The notes beneath the pieces were generated by a model. The model did not search any database. It was given only the letters and a program-made list of their open reading frames with translations, and was not told where the DNA came from. A stretch of 64,000 nt of DNA from Telopea speciosissima (lineage: Eukaryota > Streptophyta > Magnoliopsida > Proteales > Proteaceae), in contig NC_057918.1 of the NCBI RefSeq assembly GCF_018873765.1, positions 7,758,862 to 7,822,861 of the forward strand. The letters run 5' to 3'. The position numbers were made by a program, and so were the translations under genes. Positions 11,601-21,700 of this stretch are shown here, piece after piece. Each line of letters opens with the position of its first letter. Within the stretch, counting starts at the first letter, position 1.

Positions 11601-13950
11601 CTCTATCTCTCTCTATCTTCTTCTTCTTCTCCCTCTATTTCTTTTATTTTTTTTATATGGTTGTGGTATGTGGATGCACTTTTATTCCCTTATTTCTTTT
11701 TATGTGATTATGAAGTGTGACTGCGTTTTTATTATTCCTTTCAATTCGCTTTAGTTTGATAGGTTAGATGCTCATGCGTTATGACGCCAATTTAATCCCT
11801 TAATTTTGTTAGATGCTTATGAGTTAGGATGCATTAATTTTCATTATTTTAATTTAACACTTTAATTTGGTCCACTTTGCATTACTTTTAAGTTAATTAA
11901 ATAGAGTGGCGTATATCTCCTTGTGTTCGACCCGTAGCTACGATTGACCCATACGCTTGCGGTTTTATTTTAACTCAAACAAGCTTAGTTAGCCAACTCC
12001 TCACAAGTGAGGTACATATTGTCAGAATCAAAGGATGGCTTCTCTACTTGTTGGGAATGTCATGGGCCGTAAGTGTAAAACCTATCCTTTATTTAATTAG
12101 TTGGATATTATTGATTTTTTTTTCTATTTTTTATCATCAATACATTGTTATTTTACCGAAGTTAAATGTATTTAAAAATAATGTGAACTCATGTGAGCAT
12201 TGAAGGGCTCTTTTGTCCAGCTTATTCTAGTATCTAAACATCCAATTTTAATATGTTAGATCAGTTGTAATGAATCATTCTGTTTTTAAGAAGGGTAGGG
12301 AGGTGGGAAGGCAACTTGCATTGGTCATTTTTTAACCTTCTGGAATACAATTTGATAAAATTTATGAAAAAAAATTCAGAAGATTCCCAGCTCTTGTTAG
12401 CTTAGACCTCCCTTCCATTTAGTAAGGGATGGGACAGCCCACAAGCAATCCTGACAAAAATTTAAGAGGAGGGGTCCATGTAATGCATGCCAACAATAAA
12501 AAACTCATGATGATCAAACTAAAGGATTTCAGTCTTTACCTTCAAACCCGCACAACCTACTATTCCCGTTACTACAGTAACAGCATCCAGGTGACGAGCA
12601 ACCTGAGGATGAATGAAAACAATGCACTTTAATGGATGATTTTGTCTACCATCCAAGAAGCAAGAGAAGTGTAACATAGCAGCCAACCTCTACAACACCT
12701 TGCTCTCCAGGAATGATCTCAGGCTTGTGCTCAGCATCAGCCAAAGCCTCCTTGAGTTCATCGAGTAATGATTCGTTTCTAACAGCAACCAACTGAGGCT
12801 TGCATCTCTTCACCTGTTATGGTTTTTATTTTTAATGCAGAAAAGAGGAAAAGGAAACTATTCAGCATCCAAAAGAAACTTGATTTAGGGGCTTCTAAGA
12901 ATTTAAATACCCCAAACTTCACCAGAAATTTAACATTAGACATGTGATCACCTGATCAGCAAGAAGAGTCACATTGGAACCAGCTGCCAGTGCCACAACC
13001 CTGAACTTATCAGGGTTCTCAGCAACAATGTCCAAAGTCTGAAAGCAGCAAATTACAGGAATGCAAATGGTATACATTTAGGCAACTAATACCCAAAATT
13101 ATTAATATAGGAAAAAAAACTTAAGTCAACTACAAGGAAGACCAAACAAAATTAAGTCAAACACGGACTGAAAAAAAAAAAACTAATGTAGTAAAGGAGG
13201 AATAGCTCATCAAATTGCATGGAAGACCCAGATGTAAACTTAGTAAGTTCTAAAGGAAGGCGCATATAAGTGCGAAAGAAAATAAGAAAATTGTTAACTT
13301 ATTTATTTATGGCAAAATATTAATGTCACAAGGGTATGTTACTTTGCAAAACCTCACAAGGCATCTATTTTGCCACATGGGCAGATGATGTATCCATTCT
13401 GACTGTTGGACAGCTCAGATCTGACTTGTAACTTCCGGGAACGTCACAAAGGTTGTCACACACTCACACCAACCCTTAATTTATTCATTTGGAGATATAG
13501 TACCTGAGTTCCAATAGAACCAGTGGACCCAACAATGGAAATAGGCTTTGGACCATCTGAAACCTTACATCTCAGCTCTGGAACAGCTCGCCCTGGCCAG
13601 GCTGGAGGAGGTGGCTGTGCTGAACAACAAACTCTTCCACCAAATATTGTTCCTTTTTCGTTTCTCTTCAAAGAAAATCCTCCTGTAAAGTGTAAACCTC
13701 AAATAAGACCAAAATTTCAAGTCCGTCGCCTGACAACTAAACAAAATGATATAGCAAACAGATCAATTCTCCCAACCTGCCAATAAGAAGCAAAAATGCA
13801 TGCGACAATAAATTGTTGAAACATGAAAAAACTATATTGCTTCTGAGCCCATAATCGGTTGAGTACTGCATCACAACTGCAAGATCATGCATTTGAGTCC
13901 AGCCTACAATCTCTCTACGAAAAAACAGCAAGGGGAGAAACATACACAAA

Positions 13951-13986
<36 letters not shown>

Positions 13987-14638
13987 AAGCCATAAAATAA
14001 AGTAGTAATTCAATATGTTCATGAATTCATATCCCAACCCAAACAACAAGATCTATACTGTTACACTTCAAAACTCCCCAAATTCATGAATTCTCAATTT
14101 ATTTTTCAAAGAGCAAAATCCATTGTTTTTGGACATAAGTAGAAGCCATGGAAAAGAGAAATCGAATAACCAAACACAATGCAAGCAGCTAAGAAAAGAG
14201 AAATCGAATTACCAAACCCAATGCAAGCAGCTAAGTGTTCTTCTGATCAAATTTACATAATTAAAAAAAAAAAATCAACAACCCAGCAGAGTAATGTACT
14301 CAACTACCCGAAAGATCCCATATAACACTGAAACACTGAAATACGCTGAAACAAATCTTTGCAGAAGCCAGTCAACAAAGTCCAGATAAGGGCAACAAAC
14401 CGAAACAAGCTCAACTCATGATCTGAGTCAATTAATTAAAATCACACATGTAAGCAGCTAAGCAGCTAAGAAAGAGCGATAGAGAGACAGAACAAGCCCT
14501 TTGATACTAAAGAAGAAGCGAAAGAGAGAGAAGAACAAGGAGTAAAGATCATACCAGTAAGCTTGAGAAGGTTGGTTTACTAGAATCCAGGAAGGAAACA
14601 CCCCTTATTTCCGGAGGAGAAGAGAATTTCAGAGCCAT
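5682..14638 (-). CDS. DXR: 1-deoxy-D-xylulose 5-phosphate reductoisomerase, plastid
   Basis: DXR converts 1-deoxy-D-xylulose 5-phosphate to 2-C-methyl-D-erythritol 4-phosphate with NADPH and a divalent metal, the committed step of the plastid MEP isoprenoid pathway. Proposed exons, 5' to 3': 14638-14581, 13682-13504, 13038-12952, 12813-12688, 12602-12540, 9263-9114, 8855-8788, 8118-8007, 7839-7735, 7484-7363, 6972-6826, 5850-5682. This gives 461 residues, near the roughly 477 of Arabidopsis DXR. Residues 1 to about 39 look like a transit peptide; a proline-rich [10 protein letters not shown] segment follows. Visible motifs are the NADPH loop GSTGSIGTQ (71-79), metal-site [10 protein letters not shown] (D213, E215), flexible-loop region SGGAFRDWP (239-247) and [10 protein letters not shown] (E284). 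Intron 5 is 3.3 kb and carries an LTR-like block. The exon 1 end is uncertain: the donor at 14554 fits conserved family sequence but breaks frame, so the earlier donor is used. Confidence 0.93.
9695..10045 (-). other. Open frame in DXR intron 5, unrecognised
   Basis: A 116-codon minus-strand frame lies inside intron 5. I recognise no domain in it, its splice context gives no link to DXR, and nearby DNA is repeat-derived. Most likely it is a chance or transposon-derived frame; I do not call it a gene. Confidence 0.25.
10088..10161 (-). mobile_element. 40-bp retroposed LINE/SINE 3' end with 17-bp TSD
   Basis: The insert at 10105-10144 begins CAACAACAACTCAGCC and ends ATGGGTTGGCT. It is flanked by perfect 17-bp repeats GATTAGGAAAAGTAAAA at 10088-10104 and 10145-10161. 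Read on the minus strand it ends in a TTG tail. That tail is typical of plant RTE-type LINE ends (or SINEs sharing them); the family name is an inference. A relative lies at 24176-24241. Confidence 0.75.
10267..12052. repeat. Identical 71-bp direct repeats around an LTR-like block
   Basis: The segment at 10267-10337 (starting AGCTTAGTTAGCCAACTCC, ending TCTCTACTTGTT) recurs without a mismatch at 11982-12052. The 1.64 kb between the copies is LTR-like. Ordinary LTR element target duplications are about 5 bp, so 71 bp needs another explanation, such as repair of a widely staggered break. Confidence 0.85.
10335..11980 (+). mobile_element. Probable solo LTR of a Ty3/gypsy-like element
   Basis: The block can be read as starting TGTTAGGGC and ending CTCAAACA, so it has TG...CA ends. 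Its last 60 bp contain TTGTGTTCGACCCGTAGCTA and CGCTTGCGG, sequences I associate with the 3' end of plant Ty3/gypsy LTRs of the Athila/Tat kind. A TATA-like CCTATAAATACC near 11268 would suit an LTR promoter. No internal coding region is present, so it looks like a solo LTR fossil. It lies in intron 5 of DXR, on the opposite strand to that gene. Perfectly matching flanking repeats suggest insertion was not very ancient. Confidence 0.55.
13953..13985. repeat. (TC)n microsatellite in DXR intron 1
   Basis: An uninterrupted TC dinucleotide run of about 33 bp lies in the first DXR intron. Confidence 0.9.
14145..14234. repeat. Tandem duplication of about 41 bp in DXR intron 1
   Basis: Two adjacent units share GAAAAGAGAAATCGAAT, then ACCAAACACAATGCAAGCAG or ACCAAACCCAATGCAAGCAG, then CTAAG. 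They differ at only a few positions, so the duplication is fairly recent. Confidence 0.75.
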
Positions 14639-14696
14639 CACCACTGGAAGAACGAAGATCAGAATTTGTAAACGAACAAGACTAATAGCAATCCAA

Positions 14697-14702
14697 TATA
14701 TA
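14697..14702 (-). promoter_or_regulatory. Candidate TATA box of DXR
   Basis: TATATA sits about 60 bp before the DXR start codon, which would give a leader of roughly 30 nt if transcription starts 30 bp downstream. The evidence is position and sequence only. Confidence 0.4.
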
Positions 14703-15287
14703 TTTGATTAAATATTCATACAAAATCAAATTAAGCTCGTGGGGACTCACTGTGTGTCTCCATGTTTTATAACTCTCGGGACGGGCATTACAGGTGGCCC
14801 CCATTACCCATTATCGTTACAGTTACAGTTGGCCCCTCTCATTACGAAAGGTCCAAAAGTAAATAAATACCGCCCACCATGGGCAGAAGATCTCTGCCAC
14901 GCTGCGCGGCCCCTGCAAAACCGCGGGGCCGGAGCCAATACGAGAGGGTAGGCCGGCGAGGGATTGGCCCCGTTGTAGACGTGCCTTGGTATCTACATGC
15001 GCCACTTGTTGGGGGGCATGAGAGAGTTCGTCAAATAAGGGGTGGAGTTTATCAAAAAAAACAAAAAAAAATAAGGGGTGGAGAGAACAAGTGAGGAGTG
15101 TGTGAAAGAGGGAAGGGAAGGAGAGAAACTCTCAGAAGGTTGAACACCTTGACAGAGTCTACAATCTTTTCCCTGATATTAAATATAAAAGGGGTTTAGT
15201 TATAAGAGAAGAAAATAAAAGAAAAAGCATAAAGACATAAAAATCATGATGATGTAATGATTGATTTATGTATCTATTGAATCTATC

Positions 15288-15816
15288 TTGGCGGTCACCT
15301 CCACCAGGTTTCGTTAAGCTGAATACTGATGCCTCCTTTCCAATAGCTGCATCTAAGGGGGGTATTGGTTTTTGACAAAAGATGACTGGGGTATTCCGCT
15401 ATTGGCAGCATTCGGTAGTGTTTATTTTAATACTTCTTATATCGGGGAGGCAATTGGTATCCGTACAGACTTGTCCCAAGCCTTATCAGCAGATTACAGA
15501 AGAATTCAAGTTGAATCAGATAGTGTGAAGGTTATAAAATGCATTCAAGATCCTGCTCATCTCACACCATTGCTTGCGGTGCCAATTATAGAAGATACCA
15601 AAAAGATCATCGGTCTCTTTTTTGATGAATGTAATCTTGTATTCCAAGGCATATCATCTCTATAGCTGATACCTTGGCCAGAAAGACTCTGTCAATTACA
15701 TGTCTTACTATATAGTATATGTCCACTCCATGGTTGCTTCTCCTTTGTGAGGGAGAAGCACTAGATGGCTCATGCTCCTATCCTCAATAAATTAATTATT
15801 CACCAAAAAAAAAAAA
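15288..15816 (+). mobile_element. LINE (L1-like) 3' fragment with RNase H domain
   Basis: The frame beginning near 15289 encodes WRSPPPGFVKLNTDASFP, the classic start of the RNase H (RVT_3) domain of plant L1 LINEs. The domain continues in shifted frames with IQVESDSVKVIKCIQD and ends with IADTLARKTLS. The coding part therefore has stops and frameshifts (stop after GGIGF near 15375; a further shift near 15660), and the reverse transcriptase is absent. The element ends with CCTCAATAAATTAATTATTC and an A-run at 15804-15816. It is a 5'-truncated, inactive copy. Confidence 0.75.
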
Positions 15817-16483
15817 TTTTAATCTTTTCTTGGCATCCATTTTTATTTATCATTATTATCTTATTAATATAAAAGCAAAATTTGGATAGATGCATGGTAA
15901 CAACATGGACATATTGCCAAGCTAAACAACACTTCTCAATTGATATTTGTCACGTCGTATTCCATGTAACCATAAAATTTGATATATTAATAGTCATTAT
16001 CATTCTTAATCTATCTATAAAATTACATCTTAATCTTAATTTGTAAATAATAAAAATACATATCCATCGAATGGAAGCATGGGAAGGATGTTGCATGATT
16101 CATACATGAATCAGCACGTACAAGTCACATGTTAATGGAATCCTTTAAAAAAAAACATTAAAAAAAATAAAATAAAATATGTGAGCAGACGGACCAGGAT
16201 CCTCAGTAATACTGTCGGGTGTACGATGCACATCCTACGACACAGCAAAAGATTTTTATCCTGGGCGGACCATGCAAACTGGCGGTGTATACAACTCCTT
16301 TTTTGGGTTTTCCCCCACTTCAAATTTTACTATCGGAACTGTCCACATCGGTGCCAAGGTGCAAGTCATTTAGTGCTTTCGTGAATGATTCACAGTCTTC
16401 TGTTTTTATTGTCTGGCAATTGACGAATATGCCTAGGAAAGATGTCTTTTCCATCAATGGCTGATGCATGAGTGTCACGTTTT

Positions 16484-16508
16484 TCTCTCTCTCTCTCTCT
16501 CTCTCTTT
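16484..16508. repeat. (TC)n microsatellite
   Basis: A TC dinucleotide run of about 25 bp. Confidence 0.85.
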
Positions 16509-16895
16509 TAGGGCATAAGTGGTGAAATGTGTGTCACGTTTATGTACAATAGGTAAGAAAATGTGTGTCACGATAAGTGCAATAACTGGAAAATTATTCA
16601 CCTTCCAGTTTGCTGGCCGGTCCAGTTCCACAGTTCCTCAAAAATAGGGATTGGTGGACCCCACCGGGCAAAGGGCTTGGGCATGAGTAGAGAGGTCATT
16701 TAAATTTCTTTGTTACCACCGCCCAGTGCGCAATAACTCCATCCATTTTCCTCTCTCATAGCTAGGTGTGGCCACCTTGTTGAATTTCGAAATCAATCTT
16801 ACCAAATAAAAAGGTCATCTATCCTGGATCATTCCAAAAATTTCAGTTTAAAATGGGAAAAAGTTTTCATGTTGCCATAGTGCAATTTCATTTTC

Positions 16896-16973
16896 ACTGC
16901 CTAATCACGTGGCCCTTTACCAGTGCGGGGCCAATGAGAACGCATATAAGGGCATTAACATGGATGTAACTTT
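16896..16973. mobile_element. Family A element, left-half fragment
   Basis: GCCTAATCACGTGGCCC and CCAGTGCGGGGCCAATGAGA match the left half of other family A elements, such as 29663-29843. The right half and terminus are missing. Confidence 0.5.
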
Positions 16974-16983
16974 TTATGATTTT

Positions 16984-16986
<3 letters not shown>

Positions 16987-17016
<30 letters not shown>
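16987..17016. repeat. (AT)n microsatellite
   Basis: An AT dinucleotide run of about 30 bp. Confidence 0.9.
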
Positions 17017-17020
<4 letters not shown>

Positions 17021-17333
17021 ACTGTCATATACATAAACTTATAATCACTTAATTCATATCATATACATACACGTCAGATATGTATTTGATATATATTTAT
17101 TCCTCTAATTTTCCCATACATAAACGAGGTATGTATGGGTTCTTATTGAGGGGTGTCAATAATAATACCTAATTTATGTTTGAGATTTTTAATTTGTAAT
17201 ATTACTTTTTTTTCCCCTTTTAGTATAATCGACAATTTTTTTTTCTTTCTATTGGGAGTAACAGTGACATTTTACACGCATATTCGAAAAATGTGCATGA
17301 CAATGACGTTTTTTGATAATGACATAAATAATA

Positions 17334-17490
17334 GGGGAAGGGTTACTGTTCTGCTCGGTCACGTGGCTACTACACCAGTGTAGGGTCAATGAGAGAACAC
17401 ACAAGAGCGTCCAATAGGAGGATAAGGGGGTCATTTCACCCCTTTGTTAGTGGGCACAAAGGAACACGATCAAGTACTGTTATTTTTTCC
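17334..17490. mobile_element. MITE-like element, family A, copy 3
   Basis: The left end GGGGAAGGGTTACTGTTCTG and the right end (other strand) GGAAAAAATAACAGTACTTG form an imperfect inverted repeat. The interior has GGTCACGTGGC and GGGTCAATGAGAG, as in other copies. It is diverged, with no clear target duplication. Confidence 0.5.
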
Positions 17491-17672
17491 TATTAATGAT
17501 ATGTCACTTTTAAATTATTTTTGAAAACCTTTTTAAACTATTTATTTTAAAGAACTTCGGAGAATAAGAAGAAAGGACAATTAAAAGAAAATGCCGAGTT
17601 CTCACCCCCAATAGAGATTGTAAGCTTAATGCATGAATTTCAAATGCCCAATGCACGTTTCCAAAACCCTAA

Positions 17673-18244
17673 GGCCTCGTTTGTTTAGAGGGGAAGGTGG
17701 GGGTGGGATTGTTGGAAAAATGGAACGCACATGTTGTTGGGGGTTTTGTTGAGGTGGGAATGTTGAAGTAAAGCTATTTTTCCCTTAATAGTGGCCAAAG
17801 TCCCACCAATTTAATGGTGTTTTGGTGGGACTTTGAATAGATTGCGGGTAGGATTTTGAAGTGACATATCAACAGACAAAGCATTTAATGGTGTTTCCTG
17901 AGTTTTGTAAGTTCACCACCCTAGTATAACCAAACAAGATTGGAGTGGGATTTTAAAAGGGATTATTATCATCTCCAATTCCTGAAGCTTGTCAGTGCGA
18001 CAGTGCTAGGTGGAGATGCTGACACATGGTAGCTCAGACATTCAACGGTCCAAGTTCAACACAATCAATGAGCTTGGACCGTTGGATGTCAGAGCTGGCA
18101 CATATCGGCATCTCCACCTAGCACTGCTGCATTACCGAACTTTAGGAAATTGGAGAGGATAATTTTCTATTTTGAAATACCAGATCAGCATTTTCTCATC
18201 CCAATTCTCCTATCCCATTTTAATCCCCTCTAAAGAAACGGGCC
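17673..18244. mobile_element. PIF/Harbinger-like non-autonomous element (TAA TSD)
   Basis: The left end GGCCTCGTTTGTTTAGAGGG is matched at the right end, on the other strand, by GGCCCGTTTCTTTAGAGGGG. The element is bordered by TAA at 17670-17672 and 18245-18247. A 3-bp TAA duplication with ends of the GGCCTxGTTTG kind is characteristic of Tourist/PIF-Harbinger elements. No transposase is visible. A separate inverted-repeat element (17964-18165) sits inside it. Confidence 0.7.
17964..18165. mobile_element. Family B foldback element nested in 17673-18244
   Basis: This is a near-palindromic element. GTGCTAGGTGGAGATGCTGA on one arm is mirrored by a related arm ending CATCTCCACCTAGCAC, and TCCAAGTTCAACACA / GAGCTTGGACCGTTGGATG lie around the centre. 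Ends match the family B terminus (ATTATCATCTCCAATTCCT). The long arms could fold into a hairpin if transcribed. Confidence 0.7.
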
Positions 18245-18523
18245 TAAACCTACATGATCCCAAATCACAATAAAGAGTAGACAAACAAAAGAAACGGCTC
18301 CAATACAATATCTGAAGGAAGCAGACAAATTACAATTGTCCCCATTTGATTCTCTGATTCGATTCGAATCGAATCGAGCCGAGAAGGCGGATGGTGGCCA
18401 ACGTAGGCAACCAATAAGAAACTTCCTTTCCTCTGGTTGTAAAGCAAGGAGAAAGGCCCCTGTGGAGCAAACAACAGGTTTTAGAGAGGATTATGCCACG
18501 CGGCAGCATCATAGGGGTTTTAT

Positions 18524-18529
18524 CACGTG
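18524..18529. promoter_or_regulatory. G-box CACGTG upstream of LSF1
   Basis: CACGTG lies within the palindrome ATCACGTGAT about 200 bp before the LSF1 start codon. G-boxes bind bZIP and bHLH (including PIF) factors in plants. It may be proximal promoter or part of the leader, as the transcription start is unknown. Confidence 0.4.
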
Positions 18530-18729
18530 ATCGGTGATTTCTCTTCCCCAACACCCAAGAAGAAGCGCGAACCTCACTCTCAAGTCTCTCTACTCTCTAG
18601 TCTCTCTGACTCTATCGCAAATCAAAAAACACATAAAGACCAGTAGACCACAGCAGAACTAGATCCGTACACTTCGTTTTCTTGATTTATCAAAGAAAAC
18701 CTACTGAATTCTTCTTGAATTCACTCGCC

Positions 18730-21700
18730 ATGTCTTCTCTGCAACTCTCCAGTTGCATGTTTTCCAATGAATCGTCATTTCCCTGCAATTTCTATGACAC
18801 GGGGAAGATTGCTCAACCTGCATTGGATTCTTCTTTTTGGGGTAGAAATTTGTGTTTGGCTAAGCAAGGTTTTGGAATTACTATGAGAGAGAATCTCCAT
18901 CTCGGTAGAAGAATCACAAAGGTTTATGCAACGGTGGATCTCCCCCCGTTTAACTTGAATCTTAATGAGTATATGGTCACACTTGAGAAGCCACTGGGAA
19001 TACGCTTCGCGCTTTCCGTCGACGGGAGGATCTTCGTTCATGCTCTCAAGAAAGGGGTCCGTTCTTTCTACTGCATCTTGATTCTTTGAATCCAGAGTTT
19101 CTGGTTTTGTTGAAAATGCCTCTTTCTGGTGTCAATTGAATTGGATTCATTAACTTGTCTTGACGAATAGCTTCCTGTTCAATTGTAATTTTGGATGGCT
19201 TATACTGCTCTTGTGTCACTGATTTTTGGCATTCTAAATCCTGTTTCGTAGGGCAATGCCGAGAAATCAAGAATAATTATGGTAGGTGACACCTTGAAAC
19301 GGGCAAGTAATGCGCCAGATGGCAAGCTCCCTAAGATCAAAGACTTCGGGGATACACTGTATGATTTTAATTGCTATTGATTTCTATTTAGTGCTAAAGC
19401 CAAGCTAGCATGAATTCTTATGGATTAAATACTGATTTATCATACCACGTACTTCATAAATGTCTAGTTCCTTGTTAAGGTTTGACATGGAAAGCTATGG
19501 AAAAACAATATATATATATATATATATATTCTTATTCTTAATGGATTACTAAATATCTACGGCCTTTGAAGCAAAAATAGGTTGGGAATATCTGATTAGT
19601 TCCTTAACTAGGAATGCATACTGCATACAGAACAATGGTGCTAATGTTGACAGTAGCTATGAGAAAGAAGATAATAGATGTTCCAAGATTTGTATGATGG
19701 ATAATGTAAGTAATCCTGCTTGAAGCCTAATGTGTAGTTGCAATCTTCCACTCATTGTAGCTCCTAGTTTGTATTCCTGCTATTACTATACACATCGAGT
19801 CATGTGAAAACTTGTCTTTGAATTTTTCTTTTCTTCATCTCCCATGTGCACTCCTGCATATGCATTCTCTTGAGGATCTGTTTACAGTTCATTTGAAGTG
19901 AATCTTGAATTGGAAAACATCTTTTGTATACTCCCCTCCAAGAAAGCTGATACGTTTGGTTGGCAAACTATGTTGTGTATATATGTAATTTTTGTTTTAA
20001 TGAAATCATCTACGATTTTTCTCCACACTGGCTAGAGTGCCACATTTGTTGACTCATAGCCCTAATAAATGGCTATTCAGGCTGTGTTTGGTAGTGTTCC
20101 AGCGAAGTATTTCTGCTGTTCTTTTGTTCAGCGGGAACAATAATAGAACAGAAACACGTTTGCTAATGCCAGATCATTTTTCGCTTTTTCTGTTCTTAAC
20201 TAACAAACCAGCCAATTGGAACACAAATTTTGAGAAACAGAAACAAAAATGAAATTGTTTCTCTGTTCCAGAATCACTTCGAATGGGGCACACAAACACA
20301 CACAGAAACCGTCCTTTCCGTCCTCTCTCATCTTGCCCCCTCTCCCCCATCCCTGCCACTGCTACCGCCCTCTGCAATTCGCACTCCCACTCCCATGCCC
20401 TCTCTCACTCCCACCCCACGCCCTCTCCCTGCATGAGTTGATGATGGAGTCAAGGACACCCCCTACCGGAATCTGGCTATGACGTCTTCAGGAGAAAGAT
20501 CCGGTTTGAAGAACCTTTTCTTGATGAAGGAGTGTATCCCCCACTTTTGGGCAGATTAAATGAGGAAATGAAAATTCAGTTATTTTCAATACCTCCAAAA
20601 CTGTTGGCGTTTGAGCTAACAGACGAGGTGTTTCCACAGCACCGTAAACGTGTTGGTAGCTGGGTCCCTTTAATAGTCCCCAAAGCATGATATAGGACAC
20701 TGGACGTGATACAATCCAAATAATTTGTACGTTCCATGGTATAAGCAATGGAGGACTGATAGGCAACCTGACATTAGTGATCCGAGATTGAATTCTGAGC
20801 TTCTGCAATGTATGAAGATCATAGATCTAGGGTTTTATGAAAACACAGAATCAGAACTGTAAATTGGATCTCACAGATTGACTGGCACCAAGTTTGAGTG
20901 AGCTCCCAGGCCCCAGCCCACATTTGATAAGTAACCGATGAGATACCGTTCAAAGCGATTGTCGCACCAGAGATTTAAATGGTGTGAGGAAGAAAGGGGT
21001 GAGTATGATTAAGAGTGTAGCAGCTGATAAGAACATCCCATGATGCTGGTCTCTGCCAAGAGGAACTGAAGAAGACAAGAAATGGCTCAGTCAAATGCTG
21101 GTCTCTGCCACATTTGTCTTTGGTCCCTCATTGGTGCCCTCACAGGTTCTGGGCCCGACTGGTTTGCCTAGGTTGAATTTGGCAAGAGAGAATGTCTGAG
21201 CTTTCTTCTTTTTGGACTTGGGGGTGGTGCGGTAGCGGCTGTGAGGGATGGGAAATTGTGGTTGCCAGAAGGAATCGAAGGTAAGATCAGAGGGCAAAAC
21301 AGAAATACTTCTTACTCAGTGTTCCCAAAAGTGTTTCTTCCTCACAGAAGTATTCCTTAAGAATAGAGGAAAAAATTCTGTCTCAAAAACATTCCTGTGG
21401 AACAGAAACGTTATCATATGGACTCTTATTCATTATGAATAATGCTTGAGGAGACCCTTTGTTTTTAATGAATAACAAAAATTTTATCCTCAGTGTCTGA
21501 AAATAGGGTGACAGTGTAAAATGCTTACAGAAAGACATTAAAAAGGATAGGTTACAAACTGACTGCATCCATATCTGCTTACCCAGCTTGAGGAGACATT
21601 ATTTTATACTGCTCAGACCTATAACAGAATCTTGTTCACGCTTCTCCTGTCCATATGGTCAACTAATTGGTCAATAATATCTTTGATTAGCCACACCCTA

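Larger units (their letters stand above)
14639..18729. other. Spacer between divergent DXR and LSF1
   Basis: Four kilobases separate the two start codons. Contents: the DXR core promoter, a LINE fragment (15288-15816), microsatellites, a family A element and fragment, a PIF/Harbinger-like element with a nested family B element (17673-18244), and the LSF1 leader. No additional gene is recognisable. The part around 14750-15010 is more GC-rich but has no supported coding frame. Confidence 0.65.

Noticed and set aside
10267-12052. A complete small LTR element (TRIM) with 71-bp LTRs
   Set aside because: The repeats lack TG...CA ends and no primer-binding site follows the first copy; the 1.64 kb between them itself looks like a single LTR.
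10267-12052. Helitron insertion
   Set aside because: No TC 5' end, no CTRR 3' end with hairpin, and Helitrons do not create flanking direct repeats.
18682-18729. Upstream in-frame extension of LSF1 before the ATG at 18730
   Set aside because: The frame is open but its first codon is TTG, not ATG; the first ATG in frame is 18730 and the sequence after it looks like a transit peptide.
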